Assembly (NCBI GenBank): GCA_028622995.1
Contig: JAJQJQ010000005.1
Coordinates: 372,001 to 436,000, forward strand
Length of the DNA: 64,000 bases
Direction of reading: 5' to 3'
Origin: Panagrolaimus kolymaensis
Taxonomy: Eukaryota > Nematoda > Chromadorea > Rhabditida > Panagrolaimidae
The position numbers were made by a program, and so were the translations under genes. A model generated the notes under the pieces. It ran no database searches. It was not told the origin of the DNA and saw only the letters and a program-made list of their open reading frames with translations. Of the stretch, positions 51,501 through 62,685 are shown one piece after another. Every line of letters begins with the position of its first letter. Position 1 is the first letter of the stretch.

Positions 51501-54038
51501 TGGTAATGGTCCATGGTTCCCGGGAAGAGGATTACTTCAAGATTTTCGTCGTCGAAGAAAACATTATCTTTCGGATTATATTGATGGAATACGAGGTCAA
51601 CGAACAATTCCAAAATTATTTAGTTCTGTAATATTTTTATATTTTGCATGTATTTTACCCGCTATCGCATTTGGTGTACTTAATGATGATAATACAGGTG
51701 GAGGAATAAGTAAGTTTCAAACCAAAAAAAATCATTTTTTGCTTTTAGCAGAAAAATCAATTTTTTTTTTGGTTTTTATCACTAAATTTTTTTACAGATG
51801 TTCGAAAAGTTATATTTGGTCAAGCAATAGGTGGAATATTTTTTGCTATGTTTGGTGGACAACCTATGATTATTTTATTGACTACTGTGCCGCTAGCAAT
51901 ATATATAAAAGTTATATATCGTATATCACAAGATTTGGGATATGATTTTTTTGCTATGTATGCATGCGTCGGGTTATTTTGTCAAATGTTTTTAATTTTA
52001 TATTCTTTTACGGAATTATGCAATTTAATGAAACTTGCAACGAGGTAAATCGAAATTAAAGATTTTGTTTTTTAATATGAAAGTTTAAATTTAACACGAA
52101 AAAAATAAAAGTCGTTGTAGGACTCGATGCGATTATTTTTTTTAAATTTAACCGAAATTTAACGGTTTTTTTTTTATAAAATTAATATTCCCTGAAAAAT
52201 TTCGTGCAAAGTTTAAATATTTTTTTATGTTTCAGGTCCGCTGAAGAAATGTTTTCATTATTTATTGCTATAGCATTTACCGTAGAATCTCTCAGGGCAT
52301 TACATTATAGTTTTCGAGATAATTATTATGATTGTGATGAAAATTATGAAGAGAAACAGCAAAAGCGTGCAATAGATTTATTAGCTTCAACTTCAGCTGC
52401 AGCTGTAGCAAATGTAAATAGTAGCGACGGAATAATAGCACCCGATAAATTATTAAATAGTATTCCATGCCAACGAGATACTTCCATACTTTATATGTTT
52501 TTAATGTTTGGTACATTATGGTTGGGATTATTTTTATATAATTTTCGTAAAACTCCTTATTTAACTCGAAGTCGAAGAGAATGGTTGGCGGATTATGCGC
52601 TACCTGCAAGTGTATTAATTATGTCTTTCACTGGGGCATATATGTTTTCTGAAATTGATAGTAAGCAAATAGAAAAAAAATTTGCATAATTAAATTTTAA
52701 TTTTTGACGTCTGTGTTTTTTTAGAAGACATGTTTAAACTTCGACCAGAAATTCCATTACTTGCTATTCCTCCAATTTGGTCGCTACCTTTGCAAGGATA
52801 TTTCGTGTGCTTTTTACTTGGATTCTTTTTATCATTTTTATTTTATATGGATCAAAATATTACTAGTGCTATAGTAAATAATTCACAAAATAAGTAAGTT
52901 TTCTCTAACTAAAATTAATATATTTTATCGTTTTTTGATTTTAAAAAAATGTTTTAAAACTTTGAAAAATCACTTTTTTAATTAAATCGAGCAAAATTCT
53001 TTGATTAACTATTCTAAGAATAAATTTGTTTTCTTGAAATTAGAAAAAATAGCTTGAAAAAAGACTTTTGCTGCTCGGTTGCCAGTTTTTCTGCTTTTTT
53101 AGTTTGTTTTTGAATTTTTTACATTAAAAAAGTTCTGAAACTTTAAAAAATTTACAAAAAAATTCTTATTTTACTTTTTAAAAATTTTTTTGTTATCTAA
53201 AAATTTAAATATTTATTTTAGTTTATTTTTGTATATTTTTTTTATAGATTAAAAAAGGGAACTGCAATACATATGGATTTATTTGTGGTTGCAATATTAA
53301 ATATGTTTTTATCTTTGGTTGGTTTACCATGGATGCATGGAGCTTTACCCCATTCGCCTTTACATTTACGAGCCCTTGCGGATGTGGAAGAACGAGTGGC
53401 TCAAGGACACGTGCATGAAGTAATTATGAATGTTCGAGAAACTCGACTTGCAAGTTTAATAGCGCATATATTAATTTTATGTTCCACTTATACCCTTCTT
53501 CCTTTTCCACTTCGATGGATTCCAACTTCAGTTCTTCATGGACTTTTTCTTTATATGGCTTTAACTTCGTTAACGGGAAATGAAATGTTTGAACGTTTAC
53601 TACTTTTAATTACCGAACAACAAGCTTATCCACCAACGCATTATATTCGAAGGGTTCCACAACGAAAAGTTCATTTATTTACTGCATGTCAATTAATTCA
53701 GTTAATGTTATTATGTGCTGTTGGATTTTCACCATATCCTTTTGTTGAAATGGTTTTTCCCATTGTTTGTTTCTTCTTTTTACCTATTAGGTAAGTAAAA
53801 AGCAAAATAAGGTCTCCACGCAACAAAAAAAATATTCCAAATCGAATATTTTTTTAAAATAAAATATTTAAAAACTTTGTAATTTTTAAAAAGAAAAATG
53901 TTTTTGGGAAATAATATCTCACAACAAAAATTCTTAATTATTTATTAACAAATTTTCATTTTTTTTTGTTTCAGGCATGTTTTAATACCTCGTCTCATTG
54001 ATTACAAGTATTTGGATGCATTAGATGGTCGACATTAA
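26202..54038 (+). CDS. SLC4A11: SLC4A11-type bicarbonate/borate-family transporter, very large gene with alternative N-terminal exons
   Basis: SLC4 proteins carry anions, H+/OH- or borate-like substrates across the plasma membrane. The eleven core exons (50143-50305, 50736-50915, 50969-51092, 51292-51709, 51798-52044, 52236-52660, 52725-52893, 53248-53790, 53975-54038, and the alternative first exons upstream) all join in phase. Early core exons encode the cytoplasmic Band 3 domain ([35 protein letters not shown]). The later ones encode the membrane domain, with SLC4A11-like signatures [66 protein letters not shown] and [20 protein letters not shown]. The C-terminus ends [14 protein letters not shown], also like SLC4A11. 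Three 5' exon sets (26202-27587, 41418-42432, 48211-49240) end in phase 1 and can each splice to 50143. The 22.5 kb intron is exceptional here. Confidence 0.85.
36228..36436. repeat. Tandem repeat with GGATCCATTATTGGTTCTT units
   Basis: About ten units of roughly 19-20 bases, mostly GGATCCATTATTGGTTCTT. Some units have TTTATTAATTTAGATCC in place of the usual spacing. Units degrade toward both ends, and the array starts from an ATCCATTATAAATTTAG-like sequence. Confidence 0.85.
36500..36620 (+). repeat. tRNA-like promoter boxes plus crossing stems (SINE or structured-RNA candidate)
   Basis: An A-box-like TGGTTCAGCGGTTAG at 36509 and a B-box-like AGTTCGATTCA at about 36558 have the spacing of a tRNA gene, but no cloverleaf forms. 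In addition, GTGCCCGTC (36528-36536) is complementary to GACGGGCAC (36596-36604), and GCAGTTT (36544-36550) to AAACTGC (36608-36614). The two pairings cross, as in a pseudoknot. Confidence 0.4.
38461..39532. mobile_element. Long foldback element with TTAA ends, 1072 bases
   Basis: Arms 38461-38947 and 39036-39532 are nearly perfect inverted repeats of about 490 bases around an 88-base loop. The outermost bases are TTAAGAGAG and CTCTCTTAA, so the element is bounded by TTAA, the target of piggyBac-like elements. No coding frame is present, so it is non-autonomous. Near-identity of the arms indicates a recent origin or gene conversion. Being inside a transcribed intron, it would fold into a long double-stranded RNA. 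Confidence 0.85.
39529..39727. mobile_element. Second, shorter TTAA-ended MITE abutting the first
   Basis: It starts TTAAAGGGACATAGCTATTTC and ends with the inverse GAAATAGCTATGTCCCTTTAA. Inside is a second perfect palindrome: 39600-39621 pairs with 39635-39656 (GGCGCGTGTTTGAATTACCG and its complement). The TTAA at 39529-39532 is shared with the neighbouring element. Confidence 0.85.
41186..42432 (+). CDS. SLC4A11: Middle alternative N-terminus (isoform B) of the SLC4A11-type gene
   Basis: The frame starting at ATG 41418 ([20 protein letters not shown]) runs to a donor at 42432 with the same G|GTTGGTTT context and phase as isoform A, giving [13 protein letters not shown]. The frame is already open from at least 41186, after a TTTAG, with coding-like Ser/Thr-rich sequence ([20 protein letters not shown]), so the exon may begin there and have an unseen upstream partner. 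Content is low-complexity: Gln, Pro, Asn, and Gly/Ser ([19 protein letters not shown]), then Arg-rich [13 protein letters not shown]. Too far from isoform A exons to be a simple extension; the phase does not join with 27587 if 41186 is an acceptor. Confidence 0.6.
42433..48210. other. Intron of the SLC4A11-type gene, 5.8 kb, no supported exon
   Basis: AT-rich, with GC-richer patches near 44410-44480 and 46500-46520 and many chance frames. I find no exon that joins in phase to the flanking ones. Confidence 0.4.
48211..49240 (+). CDS. SLC4A11: Proximal alternative N-terminus (isoform C) of the SLC4A11-type gene
   Basis: The frame starts [20 protein letters not shown] (Met 1 at 48211 or Met 5 at 48223). 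It is Ser/Thr-rich, with several basic Ser motifs of phosphorylation type ([43 protein letters not shown]). Two donors fit phase 1: A|GTTGGA after 49240 and A|GTAATA after 49246. Either gives Asn at the junction with EFDNVTL in exon 50143. Reading on without splicing ends at a stop at 49321. Confidence 0.6.
49241..50142. other. Last long intron before the SLC4A11-type core exons, 0.9 kb
   Basis: AT-rich with no exon-like sequence; it ends in the TTGTTTTTTTAG acceptor used by all three alternative N-terminal exon sets. Confidence 0.45.
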
Positions 54039-54485
54039 TAATTATAAATAAAATTTAAAGAATTATTAATAATAAAAAAAGGAAGAGATTTTTATCATGT
54101 ACATTTTTTTGTGTTATTGAAAAACCCATGTGTAAATTTTTTAAGCAATCCCGAGTGAAAAACTTTTTTACTTTAAAAAAAAAACAAATAAATAAATAAA
54201 TAAATTGTAAGAATATTTTATTATTATAGATTTTTGATTTAATTTTTTTAATATTAGAGTTCTTTGTTTTTTGTGTTTTGTTTTTAATAAAAAAAATTTT
54301 TGTTTTAAATGTTTGAGAAATTTCAATTAAAAAACAAAAAATGCATGAAACTTAGTTCGTAAAAAAAAACATTTTTCAAAGTAAAGAATAAATCAATCGG
54401 TAGGATTGGCTTTTCCCACAAGCGGCCAATTTTCATTGGAAAAAATTTCTTCATTTTCGATTAAAATAAAAAATTCAAAAATTAC
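54039..54485. other. Convergent 3' region, about 450 bases
   Basis: Lies between the 3' ends of the SLC4A11-type gene (plus) and the small membrane-protein gene (minus). An open frame on the minus strand near 54400-54470 (EIFSNENWPLVGKANPTD) has coding character but no visible acceptor, so it is not assigned. Confidence 0.35.
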
Positions 54486-54818
54486 TTATTTTACTTTCAG
54501 ATAACGATAATAAACTTCATAGGCTGCCTAAAAAAGTGGAAAACACAAAATTAATATTTACCTTTTTTCTGTAAAGTTTTTAAACATATTTTACTTCCAT
54601 ATTTTTAGTTTCTAAATAATCAATGTAAATTTCCCATAAATCAAACATTATAAAAAAAATGAATGCATAATTTTGCTTCAATATTTTGAACAATAAATGT
54701 AAAACTTCACACAATAAATATCTTGGATAAATAATTTTTAAATTTACAAAAACTATTAAAAAAAATGTTAATAAGAAATTTTCTCGAATATCAAATGTAT
54801 TATTAAGATTATTAAACT
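54486..54818 (-). CDS. Unrecognised multi-pass membrane protein, C-terminal exons
   Basis: Exons 54818-54595 and 54527-54486 join in phase 0 across a 67-base intron and end YRYLKVK plus stop. The first exon has 74 codons without a stop in very AT-rich DNA. It encodes TFDIRENFLLTFFLIVFVNL, then KIIYPRYLLCEVLHLLFKIL and KQNYAFIFFIMFDLWEIYID, so at least two hydrophobic segments, followed by a polar tail (YLETKNMEAAYEVYYRYL). At least one upstream exon is required. A Cys-containing frame near 54840-54895 (YDTCNYCLAGHLCNK) may be part of it, but I cannot join it in phase. The family is not recognised. Confidence 0.4.
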
Positions 54819-55259
54819 CTTAAACACATACATTAAAGAGATTAATAAAGAATATTTATTACAAAGGTGACCAGCAAGACAATAATTACATGTATCGTAA
54901 GGTTAAAAAAAAACAAAGAAAAATGATTTTAAATTTTGCTATCTGCTTCTATTTAGAATAAAAAGTTTTTGGAAACATACTATAAAAATAAATTTTTATA
55001 AAGTAAGGCTCTTTTTGTTTCAAAGATACGTACTCAAATATGTTTGGTATTTTCAAACGCTTTTTGGATTTCAAAACGAAAAACATCGAAAGTTCCCGCC
55101 AAATTTATTTATGAAAAAAAAAATTTCTTTCATTTCATTATTTTTTTTCTTCGATCGATCGTATTTTTATCCAACTAATTTTACGTGTTATTTATTTTTT
55201 TAATATCGTTGTTTTCGATCGAAAGTTAAAGTTACTACTAGCTTTATTTTTTAGCAAAC

Positions 55260-56180
55260 ATGGCTGAACCTGATCATCGCATCCTTCGTTTTCAAAACCG
55301 TGCAAGAATTACTTTCAATGAAGACAACATCCAACGTCAATACTTCGCCTTTCCATATCCGAACATGTGCTATATTCGTGAAAATGCGAATACAGAAACT
55401 CAACTCAAACTCCGTCAAACTTGCAAATTCTTTCACAAATGGAGTCCAAAAGTTATTGTTGGAAAGTTGTTCGTTGGATATTCTAGTTTAACGTATGCTA
55501 TCAAAGATGCACTTTTTGTTGGAAACGTTGGTGAAATGCCAGTTATTGACGTCGTTACAGATGTAATTAACTGTGGCTCTGATGATAAAAGAATGTTCTC
55601 AAAAATTCGTCGATGTGAAGCTAAAATAATTTCCTTGGAAAATTATGATGATCTTATTACTATGGAAGAATTCAAATTCTTGACTAAATCTGGTATGGTT
55701 AAAACTTGGTATGCACCTTACACAGTTATTCGCGGTGAAGATGGTAATCATATTTCTCTTGAAGACTTACTGTCACATCTTCCTGGTGCTGATATTATTT
55801 AGTATGTTTTGGTTTTTAATTTATGTATTGTATAGCTTGTTTTCAGTGCTCGTGTTCAAGATATCTTTCGTGGAAGTTCATCTAAAGTTGTTACACAAAA
55901 TAACAGCATCAAAGTACTCGATCTTCATTTTCATGGAATTATGAACGTTGATAAACTTTATAATCTTCTCCGAGTAAGCTTTAATATTTTGTATATTTTC
56001 CTCTATTTTTGTTTTCAGAAAGTGCTCGCACCTAAAGCTGATGTAAAACTAACATTTCATGATATTGAAGATCATACATATTGCTCAACTTTCATGGCTG
56101 AATTGACTGCAAAACAGAAAACATGGGAACCAAAGGTTGAAAATCCATCTTTTTTTATTGATTTTTATGGTGCGTTTTGA
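55260..56180 (+). CDS. F-box-like nematode family protein, 276 residues
   Basis: Exons 55260-55801, 55847-55973 and 56019-56180 join in phase. A TTTTTTAG lies six bases before the ATG, a likely trans-splice acceptor. After the start (MAEPDHRILRFQNR) comes RQYFAFPYPNMCYIRENANT and TQLKLRQTCKFFHKWSP, which resembles the degenerate F-box segment (FPxxxxxYIxxN...LxxTCKxFxxKxP) of large families in some clade IV nematodes. The rest is probably substrate-recognition sequence: VIDVVTDVINCGSDDKRMFS, LENYDDLITMEEFKFLTKSG, a KVLDLHFHGIMN strand and LTFHDIEDHTYCSTFMAEL. Such proteins would link substrates to SCF ubiquitin ligases, but the F-box call rests on recalled pattern only. Confidence 0.5.
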
Positions 56181-57040
56181 ATCATCCTCTTTGTTGTTGT
56201 TTTTTTCTTTGTTTTTTATTTTTGTATTCCAAATGTTTTGAATAAAGATTGTTTTTGTTACTTATAGTTTCATTTCTTGCAAAAAATTATTTAATTATTT
56301 CCTAAATGTGCCATAACGATGCTTGCTTTAGTTGTGCCGCTTTTCTTTGAATACGATTAAATGCTCACACTTTTTGTTATCAACTTTTTGATTAGTTAAT
56401 TTGCATATAAACGTTAACACTTTGTTTTCCAATGCTTTTTTGTTTACCAACCAAAAGCTTTAGTTTGAACTTTTTATTCTTCTCAAATCAAACGATGTCG
56501 GCAAATGAAAGGCAGCAATGCACATTCAAACAAATCACCTTCTTCCAACAAAGCATAAAAGTGAAACGAGAAAGGGCAAATTTTGTTAGGTTTATGAAAG
56601 CATTGCAAACTTTTGATGGTTGTTATTGTTAACAGCTAAAATCGTAGAAACTTAGTGGTTAATTATTACCAGTAAATGGTATGTATTATTTGTAAAACGT
56701 GAAGAGTGATAAAAGAGTATTAGTTGAAAGCTTTCAAGTCACAATATTAAAGGCTGCTGCGTTACAACTTTGAGGCATTCACTCTAACTGAAATCATGAA
56801 TTTGAATTCATAAAATAAAGCTAATCATGACCAAGTTCCTCAAACCTTTTTTTCAGCATTCTCAGCTAATCTTATAAGTTATAAACTAATTCCACAAAAA
56901 CCAAAAAAGACACACAAAAATTCAAGGAAACATTTTATTCAAAGCACACACACAATAAAATAAATAACACAGGTTAGTCAGAAATGACAAAAAAGAAACA
57001 TGAGCAAGTGTGCTATATTAAATACATCATGGCGAGACCA
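56181..57040. other. Convergent intergenic region, 860 bases
   Basis: Contains an AATAAA signal near 56241 for the upstream gene. A short frame at 56432-56632 has some balance in composition but no splice support. Otherwise nothing is seen. Confidence 0.35.
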
Positions 57041-58992
<1,952 letters not shown>

Positions 58993-60274
58993 ATGCCTAC
59001 AACTGAAGATCGTACAAGAACGGTGGATGAAGGAAATAATAATAATAATGAAAATAATGGAGGACGATCAACAAGATCATCTAGAAAAGTTAATAAACGT
59101 CGTAAAAGTGGAAATGGTCGAAAAATGGTTGTAAGTTCTTTTATTTGATTGTAGCTTCGTGTTGCTTGATTTTGTTGATGGGAGAAAAGGCTTTTATGTG
59201 TGTATGTACTCTTTATGTTTTAGGCACCAATAAAATCCACCGTAGCAGCAGCAAAAACTCCAACAATTGAAGAACCTAAAATTGATACAACCTCATCTGA
59301 ACAACAACCATCTCCACGTTCATCATCTCAAAAAAGTGATTCAACAAATACAAATCGTTCAACTTCATCAATATCTTCAACTCGAAATGATAAAGAAACA
59401 ATGGGAAATGGCGAAGCTCAAGGAGGTGTTGTGGCTCCACCACCTCGTGGAACGGTCAAACGATTCTTTCTCAAATTTACTGAAAAAATTGGTGGAATTG
59501 AAAAAACTGAATATTCTCAACAATTTTTGGAATCCTTTAAAGATATCGATAATTATAAACTTGCTTTAGAAGATGTTGTGGAAAATTTGATTGGTATTGC
59601 TCAGCGTAATTCAAAGCTGTTTCAACGTCCACTAGAACGAATGCAATTTGAATATTATGATAATGAAAATCCATATGAACAATTAACTCCTGCTCTTCGA
59701 TCAACTGTTGCATTGTTTAATAATAATCCAATTGAAAAACATATTAAATGCGTCGAAAAACTTGGTACATTGCATCGAGATTTCCATCGTCGTGCTCGTC
59801 GTTCATTAAGAGATATTCGACAATTCTTATGTGTGGATTTTGATGAATTATGTCAAGCTAGAAATGGTATGTTTGTTTTCTTTATCAAAGGTTTTTGGGA
59901 TGGAAACGTGAATGGTTCAATTGGTAGTGGTTGTGATCTTACTAATACTTCTCTTTTTTTCAGTTCTAAATCAACGCCGTCAAGATATGGATTATGCTAA
60001 ACATGAACTCAGAAATGCTAAAGCTCCTGAAGTTATTCAAATGAAAAATATCGTTTATGAAAATGCAACACAAACATTTGAAGCTGAATTACAAAAGGTT
60101 TGTGGACTTTTTCTTGCTTGATAAACTTTACTTTTATGGAAGTTGTATTTTTAGGTACTCAAATTTCTTGATAAATTTCCACGTCAAAAAGAATCACATT
60201 TAAAGAATATTCAAAACTTTTTCACGATTTATAAATTGTATCATGAACAAATGTCAATTCATCTGAAACTTTAA
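58993..60274 (+). CDS. BAR-domain protein (endophilin-like membrane-curvature family), 344 residues
   Basis: Exons 58993-59130, 59224-59866, 59964-60097 and 60155-60274 join in phase. The first 130 residues are disordered and rich in Ser, Thr, Asn and Arg (RSTRSSRKVNKRRKSGNGRK). The BAR domain follows: GTVKRFFLKFTEKIGGIEKT, YSQQFLESFKDIDNYKLALE, then LIGIAQRNSKLFQRPLERMQ, NPYEQLTPALRSTVALFNNN and a final helix with LHRDFHRRARRSLRDIRQFL. This matches the BAR pattern of a short amphipathic start, three long helices and a tip loop. BAR dimers bind and bend membranes in endocytosis and organelle dynamics. There is no SH3 domain: the protein stops at MSIHLKL directly after the last helix, unlike classic endophilins. 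Paralogue identity cannot be set from sequence alone. Confidence 0.75.
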
Positions 60275-61561
60275 AAAAGAAATTTATATGTTTGTATGTA
60301 TGTTTATGTTTGTGTATTTGATATGTGTAAAATAATAATAAAAAGTTGATTAAAGTTATTTGCAATGGAATCCTTGGATGGGCTAGTCTGTTTACTAACA
60401 AGTTGAAACTTTTGTTGTCATAATCCATTCCTTTAAAGGGATTCATTCAAAAATTGGAGAAGCTTTATTAGAAGCCTTCGTGGTTATTCAACAAAAAATA
60501 ATTTTCATCCTCTCTTTTATTGTTCAATCGACCACCAAAAAAAAGTGCCTCTTTGATTTCCACTCGCGCTTCCATTTTTTTTTTGTTTGCAAAAGCAAAG
60601 AAAAAGCTTTTTTTTCGTTTTCGTGCTCTCCTTCTTCTTTCTTTCTCGCCTTTTTTTCAAGCAAAATTTTTTTGTTAGTTTTTTCAATCTTCAATTTTTT
60701 CTTCCATGTTTTTTCTTGCCTAATTTTTTATTTGCAAATTGCGAATATTTTCTTCCACTCGAAGCTTTTCTCTTTCATCCCCACTTTTTATTACCTTGAT
60801 TACTTTTGCTTTTATCAAGCTTCCGACAACTCGTGTTGCTGTTGATGATACCACCATTACTTATTTTTTATGCTTCTTTAACTCCTTCTATCCACTAATA
60901 AGATCACATCAAACAATCACTGAGATTATTGCTGTAAAAGCGATAGCTAAAACACTCAGTTTTGATGATTTTTAAGTTGTGCAAAGTTACCCATGCTTCA
61001 TTTTTCTTAATTTCCGTTTATCTCTTCACTTTACCTCCTTTCATTTGTGTTAACGATATTCGTGACTTTTTTTTCCTTCGCGCTTTTCTTTTCCCCATTT
61101 GTTTCAACTATTAAATGATACTCTTGGTGGTGATCGCCAACTGCACATGCTCATCTTCAAACAAAGAAAATCAAAGGAAGATAACAAACATGGTATTGCT
61201 ATCAACAAGAAGGTGCTAATGGTGATGGATGTAATATGAGAAAGATATTGCTATGATCCAAGAATCTTCAATTTATTGGTTATCTTGGTATGTTCATTTA
61301 TATCATTTTTACTGCTTGCTGCTTTGTTTTATTTTTCAGATAGCTTTATTATTCTTATATGTTTCGTTTTGGATTGATGCCGATTATGTTATCACTGATG
61401 TCAAATACAAATGGCTTGCTTCAAAAGAAGAACTTTATTATCACCATTTTTCGGATGAATTCATTTTGCTTTATTGGTTTAATCTCTTGCTTCAATCAAT
61501 GACGAATGCTATTGTATCAATGCTGTTTGAATAACTGAGTTTACTTTTTCCATTTACTTTT
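60275..61561. other. Region without a recognised gene; one exon-like frame at 61341-61534
   Basis: Base composition is less AT-rich than in the introns upstream. After a TTTTTCAG at 61340, a frame of 64 codons runs to a stop at 61534 (LYVSFWIDADYVITDVKYKW, then SDEFILLYWFNLLLQSMTNA). It has coding character and recalls fragments of Cys-loop ion channels, but it cannot be joined to other exons. It may be a broken gene. Frames at 60480-60845 are low-complexity. Confidence 0.3.
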
Positions 61562-61680
61562 CTCCTTTGGCGAATCACTGAAGAGCTCGAGCCAAAGGAG
61601 TTTTATCATTTTTAAAACTGTTGTTTGTGCTATTACTAATATGTCAAGTTATCTGATTGACGAGCGAAATAACTTGTCAG
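61562..61680 (+). ncRNA. Split, permuted hammerhead ribozyme candidate, locus A
   Basis: Hairpin 1: 61562-61571 pairs with 61591-61600 (CTCCTTTGGC/GCCAAAGGAG). Its 19-base loop contains AATCA (stem I), CTGAAGA (core C3-A9) and GCTCG (stem II). Hairpin 2, 44 bases on: CAAGTTAT (61645-61652) pairs with ATAACTTG (61669-61676), this being stem III including the A15.1-U16.1 pair. Its loop holds C61653 (position 17), TGATT (pairs with AATCA, stem I), GA, CGAGC (pairs with GCTCG, stem II) and GAAA. All hammerhead core bases are present (CUGANGA, GAAA, U-H). Cleavage would be after C61653. The strand order differs from types I, II and III: the CUGANGA strand sits in its own hairpin loop, and the cleavage strand is joined to the GAAA strand by two bases. 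Confidence 0.8.
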
Positions 61681-61926
61681 CCATTCCTTTAAGCAACCTC
61701 TTTGTATTTTATTAATATTTCTTCTGTTTTAGGTTTTGCTGGTTCTCATGGAGAATATGATGATACGCTTCCAATGCTTCAACTTCCATAGAAACTTCAA
61801 ACATTGAAAGCAATGACGTCAATGATTCTTCGATGGTTTCTTTATGCTGATTCTTATCTTGCTGCTATTCAATCATATTATGGATAGATATTAGGTGAGT
61901 TTGCTTCTTCTTTTTCTTTTATGTTT
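61681..61926. other. Spacer between the two ribozyme loci, 246 bases
   Basis: Contains an exon-like stretch after TTTTAG at 61730 (FAGSHGEYDDTLPMLQLP and stop; later MTSMILRWFLYADSYLAAIQ in the same frame) ending near GATATTAGGTGAGT. The stop at about 61790 breaks it, so it looks like a decayed exon. Confidence 0.3.
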
Positions 61927-62059
61927 CCTCCTCGAGCTAGCCACTGACGAGCCCGGGTTTGAGGAGTGGTTAGTAACTATTATGTTTTTACTATTAGAAG
62001 CAATACGAGCTTTACAAATATAACATGCAATCTGGTTAACGGGCGAAATTGCATGTTAA
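61927..62059 (+). ncRNA. Split, permuted hammerhead ribozyme candidate, locus B
   Basis: Same layout as locus A with different stem sequences. Hairpin 1: CTCCTCGAGC (61928-61937) pairs with GTTTGAGGAG (61957-61966), ten pairs including two G-U. The loop is again exactly 19 bases: TAGCCA (stem I), CTGACGA (61944-61950), GCCCG (stem II), G. Hairpin 2: AACATGCAAT (62022-62031) pairs with ATTGCATGTT (62048-62057). Its loop holds C62032, TGGTTA (pairs with TAGCCA, one G-U), A, CGGGC (pairs with GCCCG) and GAAA (62045-62048). Cleavage would follow C62032. Stem I, stem II, stem III and the outer stem all differ from locus A yet pair, which is strong covariation support. Confidence 0.8.
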
Positions 62060-62385
62060 CCATTTATTAGGATTATTTGTTTTTGTCTTTTATTGTGTTT
62101 TTTCTTCTTCGTATTGTTATGTTGTTTAGTTGTATTGTTTGTTGAATAAGAAAAAGTATATTTGATATCAATGTGTATTTTGCTTTTAACTATTTTATGG
62201 AATCTATTAGTTTCCACACCATTTCTACTGTCGGTTGTTTTATGGCGTCTGATGGAACACATTTACTTATTTATGAGGTGTACTATTGCACCAAGATTTA
62301 AAATAATTAAGTCATAGGATTAAACAATTTTCTTTCATAATCACTAATCGACTTTCACAAAAAAAAATTGAATTTTACTTTCACA

Positions 62386-62592
62386 ATCTTTGACTATCTT
62401 TGTTTCGGTTATGTTTCTCAAAAATTTTTATTTGTGTATGAGGTTTGATCTGCCAACCGTATGGAAGGCGGTCTGCCGCGGCGTTATACTGATTTTTGGT
62501 TCGCCATTACGGGAACGTCCATACATAAATCTCAAACTGGGATAAGCTAACCGAATAATAAGATAGTTGAAGCAATGAAGGAATAAGATAGC
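62386..62592. repeat. Direct repeat, copy 1 (207 bases)
   Basis: Nearly identical to 62686-62892, at an offset of exactly 300 bases. The only difference I see is an A/T shift in the run near 62421-62427. Identity starts at ATCTTTGACTATC and stops at GAATAAGATAGC. The 93 bases between the copies are unrelated to the sequence that follows copy 2. Confidence 0.95.
62459..62524 (+). ncRNA. Structured small-RNA candidate with Sm-like motif, copy 1
   Basis: Within the direct repeat is a compact, GC-richer domain. GTATGG (62459-62464) can pair with CCATAC (62519-62524). Inside are hairpin GCGG-TCTG-CCGC (62468-62479), the motif GATTTTTGG (62491-62499), and hairpin GTTC/GAAC with inner CC/GG (62499-62516). 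An Sm-like site between two stem-loops is the layout of spliced-leader, SmY and U snRNAs. A GGTTT sequence begins 17 bases upstream at 62442, as at the 5' end of nematode leaders. I cannot assign a named RNA. Confidence 0.45.
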
Positions 62593-62685
62593 CATCCCTA
62601 ATTTTATCTTCTTTTTCCACACGAAAATATATATATTTTCCTCCACCTTTACTTGAATACCTTTCTCCATCCAAACTTGAAATAC

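Noticed and set aside
60480..60845. Open frame of 121 codons, Phe/Ser-rich
   Set aside because: Low-complexity T-rich sequence with no acceptor, donor or conserved block.
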